A stretch of DNA of 64,000 bases, from contig CAMDCN010000017.1 in assembly GCA_945890485.1 (NCBI GenBank), positions 1 through 64,000 of the forward strand, in the 5' to 3' direction. The notes under the pieces were generated by a model that worked only from the letters and a program-made list of their open reading frames with translations, did not search any database and was not told where the DNA came from. Made by a program: the position numbers and the translations under genes. Positions 32,704 to 41,416 of the stretch are shown piece by piece (the first letter of the stretch is position 1; every line of letters begins with the position of its first letter). This stretch comes from Candidatus Sulfopaludibacter sp. SbA3. GTDB taxonomy: Bacteria; Acidobacteriota; Terriglobia; Bryobacterales; Bryobacteraceae.

Positions 32704-33090
32704 CGGATCGGCTCCGGCCGGAATGACAATGGGGCTGCGTTCGGAGCGAGCAGTTTGGCTGTACTGAACCTTAACGCGTCGAAAGCTCCAGAAATTGTGT
32801 CGGCAGTAATCGCAGCGGACTGGCTTGGCGCCAAGGGCGACGGCGAGGCGCGTACCGAAGGGCGGATTGTAGTGATCCGTATTCCACTTCGATAGGTCCA
32901 GGCGATGGCAGCGCGAACACTTGGCGTACAGCATTTGCCGGGCTCGCCAGATGCTGGCGCGGAATCGATGGTCGCAATCGAGACATCGGAACGCAAAAAT
33001 CCCGATGATATTCAGTACCTTACCGGAGAGCGACCGCGACCGGGAAGTTCGCACTGATTCGGATCCGCAACGGGAACACGTAATCAACAT
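32614..33090 (-). CDS. Four-CxxC zinc-ribbon protein
   Basis: This 158-residue protein contains four cysteine pairs: CSRC near residue 5, CLDC near 35, CSRC near 58 and CDYC near 93. Two zinc-ribbon folds are therefore likely. The C-terminal 60 residues are Ser/Arg-rich and look disordered. ATG 33090 is chosen over a TTG four codons upstream. Its last 90 bases run antisense to the end of the propeller gene. The protein could bind nucleic acid or a partner protein, but I recognise no family. Confidence 0.68.
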   Translation of the reverse strand: MLITCSRCGSESVRTSRSRSLSGKVLNIIGIFAFRCLDCDHRFRASIWRARQMLYAKCSRCHRLDLSKWNTDHYNPPFGTRLAVALGAKPVRCDYCRHNFWSFRRVKVQYSQTARSERSPIVIPAGADPLFDDARRAVEPENHSSVSSRPELAVRSDS

Positions 33091-33140
33091 CCGTACGTTC
33101 AATAGTACTCGATTCCCAGAACGGAACTAGAGAGAAATCT

Positions 33141-34013
33141 CTAGCCGGTTACAACTTCGGTACTATTCTGATGGATATACTGTGCCCGATGTTCACGGAA
33201 GACGGTGAGCAATCGAGCGACCACGGTGGAATTTGTGCGACGCAAGCGGAGGGATTCGATTTCGGCCACCGGAAGGAGCTCGCGGGTGGAGGAGGTCATA
33301 AAGACGGCGTCAGCCTGTTCGAGTTCAGCAGGGGAGAGATGGCGCTCCGCGATGGAGATGCCAGGGGCGGTGACCGCTTCGAGGAGTATTTCGCGGGTGA
33401 TGCCGGGCAGGCAGCCGGAATCGAGAGGCGGAGTAAAGACCGTTTCGCCGAAGACAGCGAACAAGTTGGCGGAGGTACATTCGCTGATGCGGCCGTGTTC
33501 ATCGAGAAGAACGACTTCGTCGTAGCCGCGCTGGCGGGACTGTTCGTACCAAGTGAGATTGTGGGACCACGCGGTGATTTTCGCGCCAGCGAACTCGCTG
33601 GCGCCGTACCGGGCGTTGGGCTTGAGAGCCAGACGGGCGTGGGCACCCCAACTGACGAGATCTTTAGTGAACGCGATGAGGTCATAGGGGCGGGTGAGCC
33701 CCGGTGCATCCCAGGCACCGCCGGTGTTGCGGACGATGGCGACACGGAGGGTCGAGTTTTCCGCATGATTGGCGGCGACGAGGCGGAGGAGGCTGGCGCG
33801 GAGGTCTTCGGCGGACGGCGGCATGGGGACGTTCATGCGCTGGGCATCACGCATCATGCGGCGCCAGTGGCGTTCGTAGGCGAAGAGGACTCCGTTTGCG
33901 ACATGGAGAGTGGAGAAGACCCCCCAACCATTGAGCAGGCCGACCTGTCCGGGAGAGAGAAAGCGTTCGGAGGAGTCGCGCACCTCTTCGTTGTAGAGCA
34001 GGCAGCGATGCAT
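33141..34013 (-). CDS. Class IV PLP aminotransferase
   Basis: This 290-residue protein is of the branched-chain aminotransferase / aminodeoxychorismate lyase fold. It has LLNGWGVFSTLHVANGVLFA near the start, FAGAKITAWSHNLTWYEQSR (with the PLP-binding Lys in AKI), DEVVLLDEHGRISECTSANL and SGCLPGITREILLEA. These are family hallmarks. It could use a branched-chain amino acid or D-amino acid, or cleave aminodeoxychorismate to make p-aminobenzoate; the substrate is not clear from sequence. The neighbouring divergent gene, 33 bases away, is a ThiO-like oxidase, which also handles small amino acids. Confidence 0.86.
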   Translation of the reverse strand: MHRCLLYNEEVRDSSERFLSPGQVGLLNGWGVFSTLHVANGVLFAYERHWRRMMRDAQRMNVPMPPSAEDLRASLLRLVAANHAENSTLRVAIVRNTGGAWDAPGLTRPYDLIAFTKDLVSWGAHARLALKPNARYGASEFAGAKITAWSHNLTWYEQSRQRGYDEVVLLDEHGRISECTSANLFAVFGETVFTPPLDSGCLPGITREILLEAVTAPGISIAERHLSPAELEQADAVFMTSSTRELLPVAEIESLRLRRTNSTVVARLLTVFREHRAQYIHQNSTEVVTG

Positions 34014-34046
34014 GCTCTGATTGTAGCCGCTTTATCATAGGGGTAG

Positions 34047-34976
34047 ATGCAGATTACGGTGGTGGGTGGCGGGATCGTTGGGTGCGCGGCGGCCTGGCGG
34101 TTGGCGCAAGGCGGTGCGAGAGTGACGGTGTTCGACCGGGGCCGGATTGGCGGCGAAGCGAGTTGGGCAGGGGCGGGGATGCTGGCGCCGGGGGGCGAAT
34201 TTGGCGAAGAGTCGCGATGGGGCCGGTTGGGAGTGGAGAGTCTGGGCATGTATCCCGGTTTTGTGGCGGAGTTGGAGGCGGCGAGCGACCGGCGAATCGA
34301 TTTCCGCGTTTGTGGGGCGGAGGAGATGGAAGAAGACGCCGGGGAGATGGAGCGGCGGGTGGTGGCCCAACGGCGGATGGGGATTCGTGTGGAGCCGATG
34401 GGTGGCGGCCGGTGGTGGTACCCGGATGAAGCGGTGGTGAATCCGCGGGATGTCGTGGCGGCGTTGCGGGTGGCGGGGGAACGGCTGGGGGTGGAGTACC
34501 GGGAAGGCGTGGAAGTGTCGGCTGGGGAAGGCGACGCGGTGGTTTGGGCAACCGGGGCATGGGCGCCGGGAGGATTTCCCGTGAAGGGGCATTTGATCCG
34601 TTACGACCTTGCACCGGGGAGCCTGCCGCGGATCATCCGGCGGGGGCATTTTTACGTCCTGCAGCGGACAACGGGGGAGACGATTGCGGGAGCGGATATG
34701 GAACGGGCGGGATTTGACCGTTCGCTTCGGGAATCGGCAGTAGAGGAGATTCGTGCGGCGGTAGAGGAGATGGTGCCGGAGCTGCGGGGCGTGAGGGTGG
34801 CGGAGGCGTGGAACGGATTCCGCCCGGGATCGGCGACGGGGGAGCCCGTGGTAGGCCGGCGGGGAACGAACCGGGAGTGGGATGCATACGGGCACTTCCG
34901 GAACGGGATTTTGTTGGCGCCGATTACCGCCCGGCTGTTGTGCGACGAGATTCTCCCCAGTTTGGGAAGGGATTAA
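34047..34976 (+). CDS. thiO: Glycine oxidase-like FAD enzyme
   Basis: This 309-residue protein has ITVVGGGIVGCAAAWRLAQG (FAD-binding G-x-G-x-x-G), GGEASWAGAGMLAPGGE, ETIAGADMERAGFDRS and AEAWNGFRPGSATGEPVVG. The last piece is typical of ThiO, the oxidase that turns glycine into the imine used to build the thiazole of thiamine. The size and motif order match. No thi genes are beside it, so amine or other amino-acid oxidation is also possible. The last 53 bases run antisense to the end of the HipA-like kinase gene. Confidence 0.8.
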   Translation: MQITVVGGGIVGCAAAWRLAQGGARVTVFDRGRIGGEASWAGAGMLAPGGEFGEESRWGRLGVESLGMYPGFVAELEAASDRRIDFRVCGAEEMEEDAGEMERRVVAQRRMGIRVEPMGGGRWWYPDEAVVNPRDVVAALRVAGERLGVEYREGVEVSAGEGDAVVWATGAWAPGGFPVKGHLIRYDLAPGSLPRIIRRGHFYVLQRTTGETIAGADMERAGFDRSLRESAVEEIRAAVEEMVPELRGVRVAEAWNGFRPGSATGEPVVGRRGTNREWDAYGHFRNGILLAPITARLLCDEILPSLGRD

Positions 34977-35784
34977 CACGGGCGTCGACGCAGGCGCTGA
35001 TGAGGTCGGCTACGCGGGCACGGCGACGCTGGAGGGCGAGGAGGAGGTCTTCGAGGCGTTCCCGTTCGTCGCCAGGGAGCCAGGAGGGGGGGATCTGCCG
35101 GGCGGTCTCGTCGAGGATCTCGTCAGGGAAGTCGCGGACGAGTTCGAGCCAGGGCTCTAAGACAGCTAGCGATTGGACCGGGCGGTAGACGTCGTGGCGG
35201 AAGTATAGGCCCTGCAGCGGAGAGTCAATGAATTCCCAGTGGGGCCCGTTGAAGATGTAGCCGTGGTCGATCATCTGAGCGACGAAGCCGACTTTGAGGG
35301 GCGCTTCCGGGCTAGCCAGCCAGTCGCCGAGACGGGCGCGAAAAAAGATCGCTTGGCGGGAGTCTGCGTTGGCGCACCATTTGTCGAAGACCAGAGCGCC
35401 GAGGAAATCCGAGCGATTGGCGACTTTGGGAAGGAGGGAGTCCGGAATGAAGTCGTAGATGGCCTGAGTGATGGGGTTGCCGGGGAACAGGGAGCCGAAG
35501 TGCCAACCGGGGAGGATTTCGCGGCGGGTGGATCCAAGCTGGATGGCAATCTCGGGATTGTCGCGCAGGAAGCCGGGGGAGAGTTCGATGAGCCGGGTTT
35601 CCGGGCAGGCGACGCGGAGATAGGGCAGGATGCCACCGGCGATCCATTCGTTGACGAGGATGCGGCGATGCTGTGGGTTCTCGATGAACTTGACGACGTA
35701 CCAGCGGCCGTCGTCGGCTTCGAGGAGGTGGGCTTGGGCTCCGCCGCGCATGCGACGGAGGAATCGGCGAGCCTGGATTGGCAT
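34924..35784 (-). CDS. HipA-like kinase family protein
   Basis: This 286-residue protein has GGAQAHLLEADDGRWYVVKF (a kinase-like N-lobe with the Lys), ALVFDKWCANADSRQAIFFR (matching the catalytic loop D-x4-N) and VGFVAQMIDHGYIFNGPHWE. It belongs to the shorter HipA-like kinase group, common in Acidobacteria and not linked to HipB. Its kinase activity has not been shown in the cases I know. It begins with basic residues MPIQARRFLRRMRGGAQ. It is unrelated to the truncated HipA at 2425. Convergent with thiO and overlapping it by 53 bases. Confidence 0.72.
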   Translation of the reverse strand: MPIQARRFLRRMRGGAQAHLLEADDGRWYVVKFIENPQHRRILVNEWIAGGILPYLRVACPETRLIELSPGFLRDNPEIAIQLGSTRREILPGWHFGSLFPGNPITQAIYDFIPDSLLPKVANRSDFLGALVFDKWCANADSRQAIFFRARLGDWLASPEAPLKVGFVAQMIDHGYIFNGPHWEFIDSPLQGLYFRHDVYRPVQSLAVLEPWLELVRDFPDEILDETARQIPPSWLPGDERERLEDLLLALQRRRARVADLISACVDARVNPFPNWGESRRTTAGR

Positions 35785-35832
35785 TCTGCTCTAAACTAGA
35801 GAATTATCCCAAACGCGGAGGACCCATAGGAT

Positions 35833-36063
35833 ATGGCAGACGAAAAAGAGAAAGAAGCGGCAAAGCCGGAGAAGAACGAGACCGATCAGGTCGCCTTGGA
35901 GTTGATGAAATTCATCACGGTGACGACGGGTTACGGCAAGGGCTCGGCGGCGGCTGGCTTTACGGGGAAGGCGTCGGCCTCGCGTACGCCGGAGGAGCAG
36001 GCCGAGTCGTTATTGGAGCTGTTTCAGCGTTGCCGGAAGGCTGTGAAGCAGCCGGTGGAATAG
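35833..36063 (+). CDS. Small hypothetical protein
   Basis: The 76-residue protein begins MADEKEKEAAKPEKNETDQV, a charged, probably flexible start. A helical or amphipathic part follows with LELMKFITVTTGYGKGSAAA and TPEEQAESLLELFQRCRKAV. There is no signal peptide or membrane segment. GGAGG at 35817 precedes the ATG by 11 bases. A strong terminator follows at 36079. It looks like a small conserved Solibacter-type protein; its function is unknown. Confidence 0.75.
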   Translation: MADEKEKEAAKPEKNETDQVALELMKFITVTTGYGKGSAAAGFTGKASASRTPEEQAESLLELFQRCRKAVKQPVE

Positions 36064-36078
36064 GAAAAACGCAGATCG

Positions 36079-36118
36079 GAAACGGGGGCTGGAAGAGATT
36101 CCGGCCCCCGTTTTCTTT
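36079..36118 (+). terminator. Rho-independent terminator between convergent genes
   Basis: GAAACGGGGGC pairs with GCCCCCGTTTTC around a loop, followed by TTTT. It lies just after the small plus gene and just before the end of the minus-strand gene at 36125. It probably stops transcription from the plus side and may serve both. Confidence 0.85.
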
Positions 36119-36124
36119 TGGGGC

Positions 36125-36676
36125 TCACCGCTTTTTGGCGGGGGCCTTCTTGGCGGGCACGGCTTTTGAAGCTGGGGGCGCCTTCACCGGGGCGGCCTTC
36201 TTGGCGGCAGCTTCCTTTTTGGCGGCCGGTGGGGCCGCTTTTTTAGCTGGAGCGGCGGCTTTTTTCGCTGCGGGTTCCACCTTCTTCGCTGGTGCGGCGG
36301 CCTTTTTGGCAGGTGCACTCTTCTTGCTTACCGCCTTGGTTGGCGGCGGAGGAGGAGGCACGGGCTTGCGCCGGGGCGGGAGCTGGCCCGGGGCGAGTAC
36401 CACGGGCGGCGGAGCGGGAGGATCCGGCTCAGACAGGAAGGCGTCCTCGTCCACCGGGCGCTTGCGCAGGACAGGAGGCGGAGGAGGAGGAGGGGCCAGC
36501 GGGATAGCAATTTCGCGGCGCTCGAGCTCGCTCAGCTCGTCGTCTTCCTCATCGTCGGCGTATTCACGAATATCGGAGGCAAGCTCTACGTACTGATCGT
36601 CGAGGGTGAGATCTTCGAACTCGTCGTCGTCAAATGGTTTGGACCACACGGTCGGCTGATACATGCGTCTAATCAT
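36125..36676 (-). CDS. Acidic protein with a histone-H1-like Lys/Ala/Pro tail
   Basis: The 183-residue protein has an acidic N-terminal third (SKPFDDDEFEDLTLDDQYVE and YADDEEDDELSELERREI). A proline-rich middle follows (PPPPPPPVLRKRP, PPAPPPVVLAPGQLPP). The last 75 residues are almost only Ala, Lys and Pro with many AAKK/APAKK repeats. Such tails are seen in bacterial histone H1-like proteins (HctB, AlgP type), which bind DNA. Here the acidic N-terminal part is unusual and could mask the tail. No signal peptide or membrane segment is visible. Its function is not known. Confidence 0.75.
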   Translation of the reverse strand: MIRRMYQPTVWSKPFDDDEFEDLTLDDQYVELASDIREYADDEEDDELSELERREIAIPLAPPPPPPPVLRKRPVDEDAFLSEPDPPAPPPVVLAPGQLPPRRKPVPPPPPPTKAVSKKSAPAKKAAAPAKKVEPAAKKAAAPAKKAAPPAAKKEAAAKKAAPVKAPPASKAVPAKKAPAKKR

Positions 36677-36712
36677 CCTCGCAGAGAATTCAAGACGAAT
36701 GATACCCCGAAA

Positions 36713-38401
36713 TTATCCGCGGCGAGAACGATTTCCCGCGATGGTGGTGACAGGCTTCCGGACCGGGGTTTTCGAGACAGCTTTGACGGTGGTCTTGGCG
36801 GCAGGGGCCGGGATCCGCCGGGAGGCGGCTGCCGACGAACGGTTGGCCGTGCGCACCTGAGACTTGCCGCGGGCGTACTTCGTCGAGCGGCCGCGGCTGG
36901 CGGTCACCGTGCGAGGCGCCGGGGCGGGGGCGGCGGGAACCACCACCAGCGACCCGGCGTCCAAATTGTCTTTCAGGCCGGCGTTCACGGCCAGAAGGGT
37001 GTCGGGTGAGGTTCCAAACTGCCGTGCTACGGCGGCGAGGTCTTCGCCCGGTTCGGTGCGATGCACCCGCCAAGCCAAGCGTTTGTTCTCGGGAACCAGC
37101 TCGAGGCCGGCAATCAGGCTAACCAGGGTGCCTTTCGGGACATGGAGGCGGTAGCCGGCGGGGGCTACGTCCTTGAGCAGCGCCGGATTCAGTTCCTTAA
37201 TTCCGGAGACCGGCTGGCCGGTGAGATCGGCAACCAGCGCCAAGCTGGTCATCGCAGTCAGCTCCACCGTGTCGTACTGCAACGGCGCCTCGTAGATGAT
37301 GTCGTCGAGGCCGTAGTTCTTGAGATTCTTGGACATGATGGTCATGGCCAGAATAATGGGCACGTAGTTGGAGGTTTCGAGGGGCAGAACGCCACGGCTG
37401 CGAAGTTCCCAAACATCGGCATAGCCGGTCTTTTCCACGGCGCGGTCAACATTGCCAGGGCCGCAATTGTATGCGGCAATGGCCAGATACCAGTCGCCGA
37501 ACTGATGATAAAGATCGCGGAGATGGCGCGCGGCGGCGCGGGTGGCCAGCTCCGGATCGAACCGCTCATCCACGTAGGCATCCTGACGGAGGCCGTACTC
37601 AGCGCCGCGGCCGCGAATGAACTGCCACATACCGCCAGCGCTCATATAGCTAACGGCGCGGGGCAGGAAGCCGGACTCTGCCTGGGCGAGAAAGACGAAT
37701 TCCTGCGGAATGCCCTCTTCGTCGAGGATCCGGGAGATCATCTGCTTGTACTTGCCGGAGCGGCGAAGACCAGCGCGGATGGTGCCACGGCCGCGCTCGC
37801 CGGAGAAATAGTTGATGAAAGACAGCACCGAATCGGTGGCTTCGAGCGGAAGTTGGCTGACGGTGGCGGCGACTTCATCGCGCACCATGGGCTTGATTTT
37901 GGGATCGATCGGGAACGTCAGGCTGAGAATGTCATCAATCGGAGCTTTGTCGAAGTTCGTCTCGTCGGTTGCGGCGCCAGCGCCAAGGCCAGTGACGTCC
38001 AGACGATGGATTTTGGCGACCAGTTCTTCAAACCGCTTGTCGAAGTGGGCCCGGTCGACGGGATCGGCCTTCGAATTCAGAACCAGGTCGAGAGCCTCGT
38101 CGAAGAGTTTACGCGCATCGGCTACATTGCCCGCTTGATAGAGCTTGCGCCCCTCTTCAAACATGACCTCGGCGCGACTCATGCGTTCGTCCTTGCGCGT
38201 CGGCTTCGCCGGAAACGGTTGGCTGGCCAACGGTGGGACCGCCAAGGGAACCACGCCAGTGGAAGTATCGGGCACTTTACCGTCGTCTGTTGATTCAGCG
38301 GCGGCGCGGGCGGCAAACGAGAGGGGCTGCGCGTGGACAACTGGCAGGCTCAAGGCCCAAGCAAGGGTGCTCGCGGAAAGCGTCTTTAGGAAGAAGCGCA
38401 T
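36713..38401 (-). CDS. MltD-type lytic transglycosylase with LysM
   Basis: The 562-residue protein has a signal peptide (MRFFLKTLSASTLAWALSLP, VVHAQP). The transglycosylase domain has EEGIPQEFVFLAQAESGF, with the catalytic Glu in AESGF. It continues with SYMSAGGMWQFIRGRGAEYG, FGDWYLAIAAYNCGPGNVDR and the typical GxxQF and AYNxG pieces. A LysM-like repeat follows (GEDLAAVARQFGTSPDTLLA, VNAGLKDNLDAGSLVVVP), which binds peptidoglycan. The C-terminus is basic and low in complexity. The protein cuts peptidoglycan chains to the anhydro form and acts in the periplasm. The gene is upstream of the histone-like gene, with 36 bases between. Confidence 0.88.
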   Translation of the reverse strand: MRFFLKTLSASTLAWALSLPVVHAQPLSFAARAAAESTDDGKVPDTSTGVVPLAVPPLASQPFPAKPTRKDERMSRAEVMFEEGRKLYQAGNVADARKLFDEALDLVLNSKADPVDRAHFDKRFEELVAKIHRLDVTGLGAGAATDETNFDKAPIDDILSLTFPIDPKIKPMVRDEVAATVSQLPLEATDSVLSFINYFSGERGRGTIRAGLRRSGKYKQMISRILDEEGIPQEFVFLAQAESGFLPRAVSYMSAGGMWQFIRGRGAEYGLRQDAYVDERFDPELATRAAARHLRDLYHQFGDWYLAIAAYNCGPGNVDRAVEKTGYADVWELRSRGVLPLETSNYVPIILAMTIMSKNLKNYGLDDIIYEAPLQYDTVELTAMTSLALVADLTGQPVSGIKELNPALLKDVAPAGYRLHVPKGTLVSLIAGLELVPENKRLAWRVHRTEPGEDLAAVARQFGTSPDTLLAVNAGLKDNLDAGSLVVVPAAPAPAPRTVTASRGRSTKYARGKSQVRTANRSSAAASRRIPAPAAKTTVKAVSKTPVRKPVTTIAGNRSRRG

Positions 38402-38476
38402 TCAGTCTCCATACTGGAGTTGGAATAAGGGTTACATGGCAACCCCATTACTCTACTATTTTTGGAATCGGGGGGG

Positions 38477-38514
38477 CAACCCGGCATACCTAGTACTACT
38501 GATCGGCCGGGTTG
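38477..38514. repeat. Inverted repeat between EF-G and mltD-type genes
   Basis: CAACCCGGC (38477-38485) and GCCGGGTTG (38506-38514) form a 9-bp stem; the 20-base loop holds the palindrome TAGTACTA. It lies after the EF-G stop (38525) on the minus strand. No T-run follows, so it may end transcription with help or be an operator. Confidence 0.45.
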
Positions 38515-38524
38515 GTACCAAACA

Positions 38525-40624
38525 TTAGTCCGCCTCGTCATCATGAGCGTGCGAACCGGCGGCGCGCGCGGCCGCGACGATCTTTTCCGCCTGCTGGGCC
38601 GGCAGGAAGTCGTAGTGATCAAACTCCATGGAGTACGACCCGCGGCCCTGGGTTTTGGCGGTCAGATCATTCTGATAGGTCAGCATCTCGGCCATCGGGA
38701 CGAGCGCACGGATGACTTGGGTCGAGTCGCGAGTCTCCATGCCGGTGACGCGACCGCGGCGGCCGTTGCAATCGGAGATCAGGTCGCCGGCGTAGTCGAT
38801 GGGGGCTTGGATTTCGACCCGCATCAGGGGTTCCAACAGGGCGGGTTTGGCAACTTCCATGGCGGCGCGGAAGGCTTTGCGGGCGGCTTGCTTGAAGGCC
38901 ATCTCCGAGCTATCGACGTCGTGATAGGAGCCGTCATAGACGACGGCCTTAAAATCCACGAGGGGGAAACCAGCGAGCGGACCGCGGGAGGCCGCCTCGA
39001 CAATCCCCTTCTCGATCGCCGGAATGTACTGCCGGGGGACGGAGCCGCCGAACGTCTCATTGGCAAAGGCGAAACCGGTACCGCGAGGCAGGGCCTCGAA
39101 CCGGACCCAGCAATCGCCGAACTGGCCGTGGCCGCCGGTCTGCTTCTTATGCCGGCCCTGCACGGTGGCCTGGGTGCGGATGGTTTCGCGATAGGGCACC
39201 TTCGGAGCGTGCAGGACTACGTTGATGTGGTAACGGTGCTGCAGTTTGGCGACGGTGACGTCAATGTGGTTCTGGCCGTTTCCGTGGAGGAGGAACTCCT
39301 TGGTTTGGGGGTCGCGATCGAAGCGGAGGCAGGGGTCTTCCTCCATGATCTTGTGCATGGCGACGCCGATTTTGTCTTCGTCGTTGCGTGACTTGGCCTC
39401 AATGGCGTACGCGATGGAGGGTTCGGGGAAGGCGACGGGCGGGTAAAGAATCGGATGGGCTTTTTCGAACAGAGTGTGGCCGGTGAGGGTTTCCTTCAGC
39501 TTTGCCACGGCGCCGAGGTCCCCGGCGCGGAGTTCGGGGATGGGAGTGATGGCCTTGCCGGTGGGGGAACCGACGGCGGCGAAGCGTTCGTCGGCTTGGT
39601 TGAGACCGTTGATAAGGTGGGCATCGGTCTTGAGGACACCGGAGACGACACGAAAATAGGAGATGCGGCCGGCGAAGGGGTCGGCGAAGGTTTTGAACAC
39701 GAAGACGGAAACCGGTTCTTCGTCGCCGATCTTTCGGGAGACAGGTTGGTGGTCCCAAGTGCCCGAGGCAGTGGCTTGCTCGACGGGCGCGGGCGCAATG
39801 TCGACGAGGAAATCGAGGAGTTTGGCGGTGCCAACGTTGTGCAGGGCGGAGCCTGCGAGAACCGGGAAGAGGCGGCGTTCCCGGAAGGCTTGGCGGAGAC
39901 CGTCGACGATATGCGGTATGGGGAGCGTGCCTTCGCGGAAGAATTCGTCGAGGAGTTCGTCGTTGCCTTCGGCCACCATTTCGACGAGGACTTCGTGGGC
40001 GGCCTTGGCTTCATTGGCCAGGTACGGCGGGATGGAGATTTCGCGGCCTTTGCCATCGCCGTCAGCGCGGTAGGAGTAGGCCTTCATCGTGATGAGGTTG
40101 ATGAGGCCCGAGAATTCGCGTTCATCGCCGATGGGGAGATGGATGGGCACGGCGAGGCGGCCGAAGGCTTTGTGGATGCTGGCGAGGGCTTCGGAGAACG
40201 AGGCGCGTTCGCGGTCGAGCTTGTTGATGAAGAAGGCGCAGGGGAGCTGGCGGGCGGCGCAGAGGTTCCAGGTCTTTTCGGTTTGGACCTCTACGCCGGC
40301 TACGCCGTCGACGACGACCACGGCGGAGTCCGCCGCAACGAGGGCCCCCTGGGCTTCATGGAGGAACATGTGGAAGCCGGGGGTATCAAGAAGGTTAATT
40401 TTATGTTTGTTCCATTCGAGGACGGCGAGGGCAGCCTGGATGGAGAGCTTTCGGGTGCGCTCCTCGTCGTCAAAGTCGGTAGGGGCGGTGCCGTCGTCGA
40501 CCTTGGTGAGGCGGCTGAGGGCGCCAGCGGTATATAGGAGGGCGGCGGCGAGCTGGGTTTTGCCGGCGTGCAGGTGGCCGACCAGTGCTACGTTGCGCAG
40601 TTCAGTTCCTGAGTAGACCTTCAT
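38525..40624 (-). CDS. Elongation factor G paralogue (EF-G2 type)
   Basis: The 699-residue protein is a full-length translation GTPase: VALVGHLHAGKTQLAAALLY (P loop), NLLDTPGFHMFLHEAQGALV (G3), FFINKLDRERASFSEALA (G4), then domains III-V with GGHGQFGDCWVRFEALPRG and RRGRVTGMETRDSTQVIRAL. In ordinary EF-G the first motif reads GHIDAGKT; here it is GHLHAGKT, as in the EF-G2/FusA2 group. Such paralogues act in ribosome recycling, stress or unknown roles. The main fusA is presumably elsewhere. No ribosomal genes are beside it, which supports the paralogue call. Confidence 0.88.
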   Translation of the reverse strand: MKVYSGTELRNVALVGHLHAGKTQLAAALLYTAGALSRLTKVDDGTAPTDFDDEERTRKLSIQAALAVLEWNKHKINLLDTPGFHMFLHEAQGALVAADSAVVVVDGVAGVEVQTEKTWNLCAARQLPCAFFINKLDRERASFSEALASIHKAFGRLAVPIHLPIGDEREFSGLINLITMKAYSYRADGDGKGREISIPPYLANEAKAAHEVLVEMVAEGNDELLDEFFREGTLPIPHIVDGLRQAFRERRLFPVLAGSALHNVGTAKLLDFLVDIAPAPVEQATASGTWDHQPVSRKIGDEEPVSVFVFKTFADPFAGRISYFRVVSGVLKTDAHLINGLNQADERFAAVGSPTGKAITPIPELRAGDLGAVAKLKETLTGHTLFEKAHPILYPPVAFPEPSIAYAIEAKSRNDEDKIGVAMHKIMEEDPCLRFDRDPQTKEFLLHGNGQNHIDVTVAKLQHRYHINVVLHAPKVPYRETIRTQATVQGRHKKQTGGHGQFGDCWVRFEALPRGTGFAFANETFGGSVPRQYIPAIEKGIVEAASRGPLAGFPLVDFKAVVYDGSYHDVDSSEMAFKQAARKAFRAAMEVAKPALLEPLMRVEIQAPIDYAGDLISDCNGRRGRVTGMETRDSTQVIRALVPMAEMLTYQNDLTAKTQGRGSYSMEFDHYDFLPAQQAEKIVAAARAAGSHAHDDEAD

Positions 40625-40738
40625 AGTGACCGCGACACTAACACTTCTGTCACCCGGCGGAAAGGGGGGCGGCGACTCTCTGGAGAAAGGCGTATTCCTT
40701 TACGATGGGAGCAGTTGGGTTTGGGATGAGGGTCTCCG

Positions 40739-41386
40739 ATGTCTTCCGGCCACTGGATTCGCGATTGCTATTTCACCCTGGTGCTCGTCTGGCTCCTGCT
40801 TTTCCTTGTCATTCTGGTGCATGAGTGGGCGCATTGGACATGTGCGCGGCGGTTGGGATTCCGGGCGCCGCGAGTGGTGGTTGGTATCGGCCGAACCTTT
40901 CTGCGGGTGCGTTGGCGCGGGTCGAATTGGCATTTTCAACTTTTTCCTGTCCTGGGTTTCGTGCAATTTTTCGCGGGCCGTCATCCCGTGCCTGGACGGA
41001 AGGTATTGGTAGCATTGGCGGGGCCCGCTGCGAACTTGGCCGTGGCCGCGGTGCTCTTTCTTGCCTTGCCGGCCTGGGACCCGATGTTTCGCAGTTGTTG
41101 TGGGCCCGTGGCGCTTGTACGCCTTGCCGCCGACGCCTATAGCGACGGGCCCGCGGCGATCCTCTATCTGTTTGCCTGTCTCAACTTGAGCACTGGCCTA
41201 TTCAACCTGCTGCCCATCCCTCCGCTCGATGGCAGCGCCTTGCTGGAGGAGCCGGCACAGGCCCTGCACCGGGCATCACCGGGCTCCTTCAATGGGGAGT
41301 GGTGGTCCGGTGCTTGGATGTATGCGGGCGCCGCCGTGATGGTGGCCGTTAACCTATTTGTGCTGCTGTCCGATTTCCTGATCTGA
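40739..41386 (+). CDS. Site-2-type M50 membrane metalloprotease
   Basis: The 215-residue membrane protein has VILVHEWAHWTCARRLGF, a canonical H-E-x-x-H zinc site in the first transmembrane segment, and FNLLPIPPLDGSALLEEP, the NxxPxxxLDG motif with its Asp ligand. Further hydrophobic stretches are VLVALAGPAANLAVAAVLFL and VMVAVNLFVLLSDFLI. There is no PDZ domain, unlike RseP. Such minimal S2P proteases cleave membrane-bound anti-sigma factors or other peptides. No substrate gene is adjacent. Membership of the family is well supported. Confidence 0.87.
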   Translation: MSSGHWIRDCYFTLVLVWLLLFLVILVHEWAHWTCARRLGFRAPRVVVGIGRTFLRVRWRGSNWHFQLFPVLGFVQFFAGRHPVPGRKVLVALAGPAANLAVAAVLFLALPAWDPMFRSCCGPVALVRLAADAYSDGPAAILYLFACLNLSTGLFNLLPIPPLDGSALLEEPAQALHRASPGSFNGEWWSGAWMYAGAAVMVAVNLFVLLSDFLI

Positions 41387-41416
41387 TCTGCCCGGCCAGC
41401 GATATACTCGTCGGTC

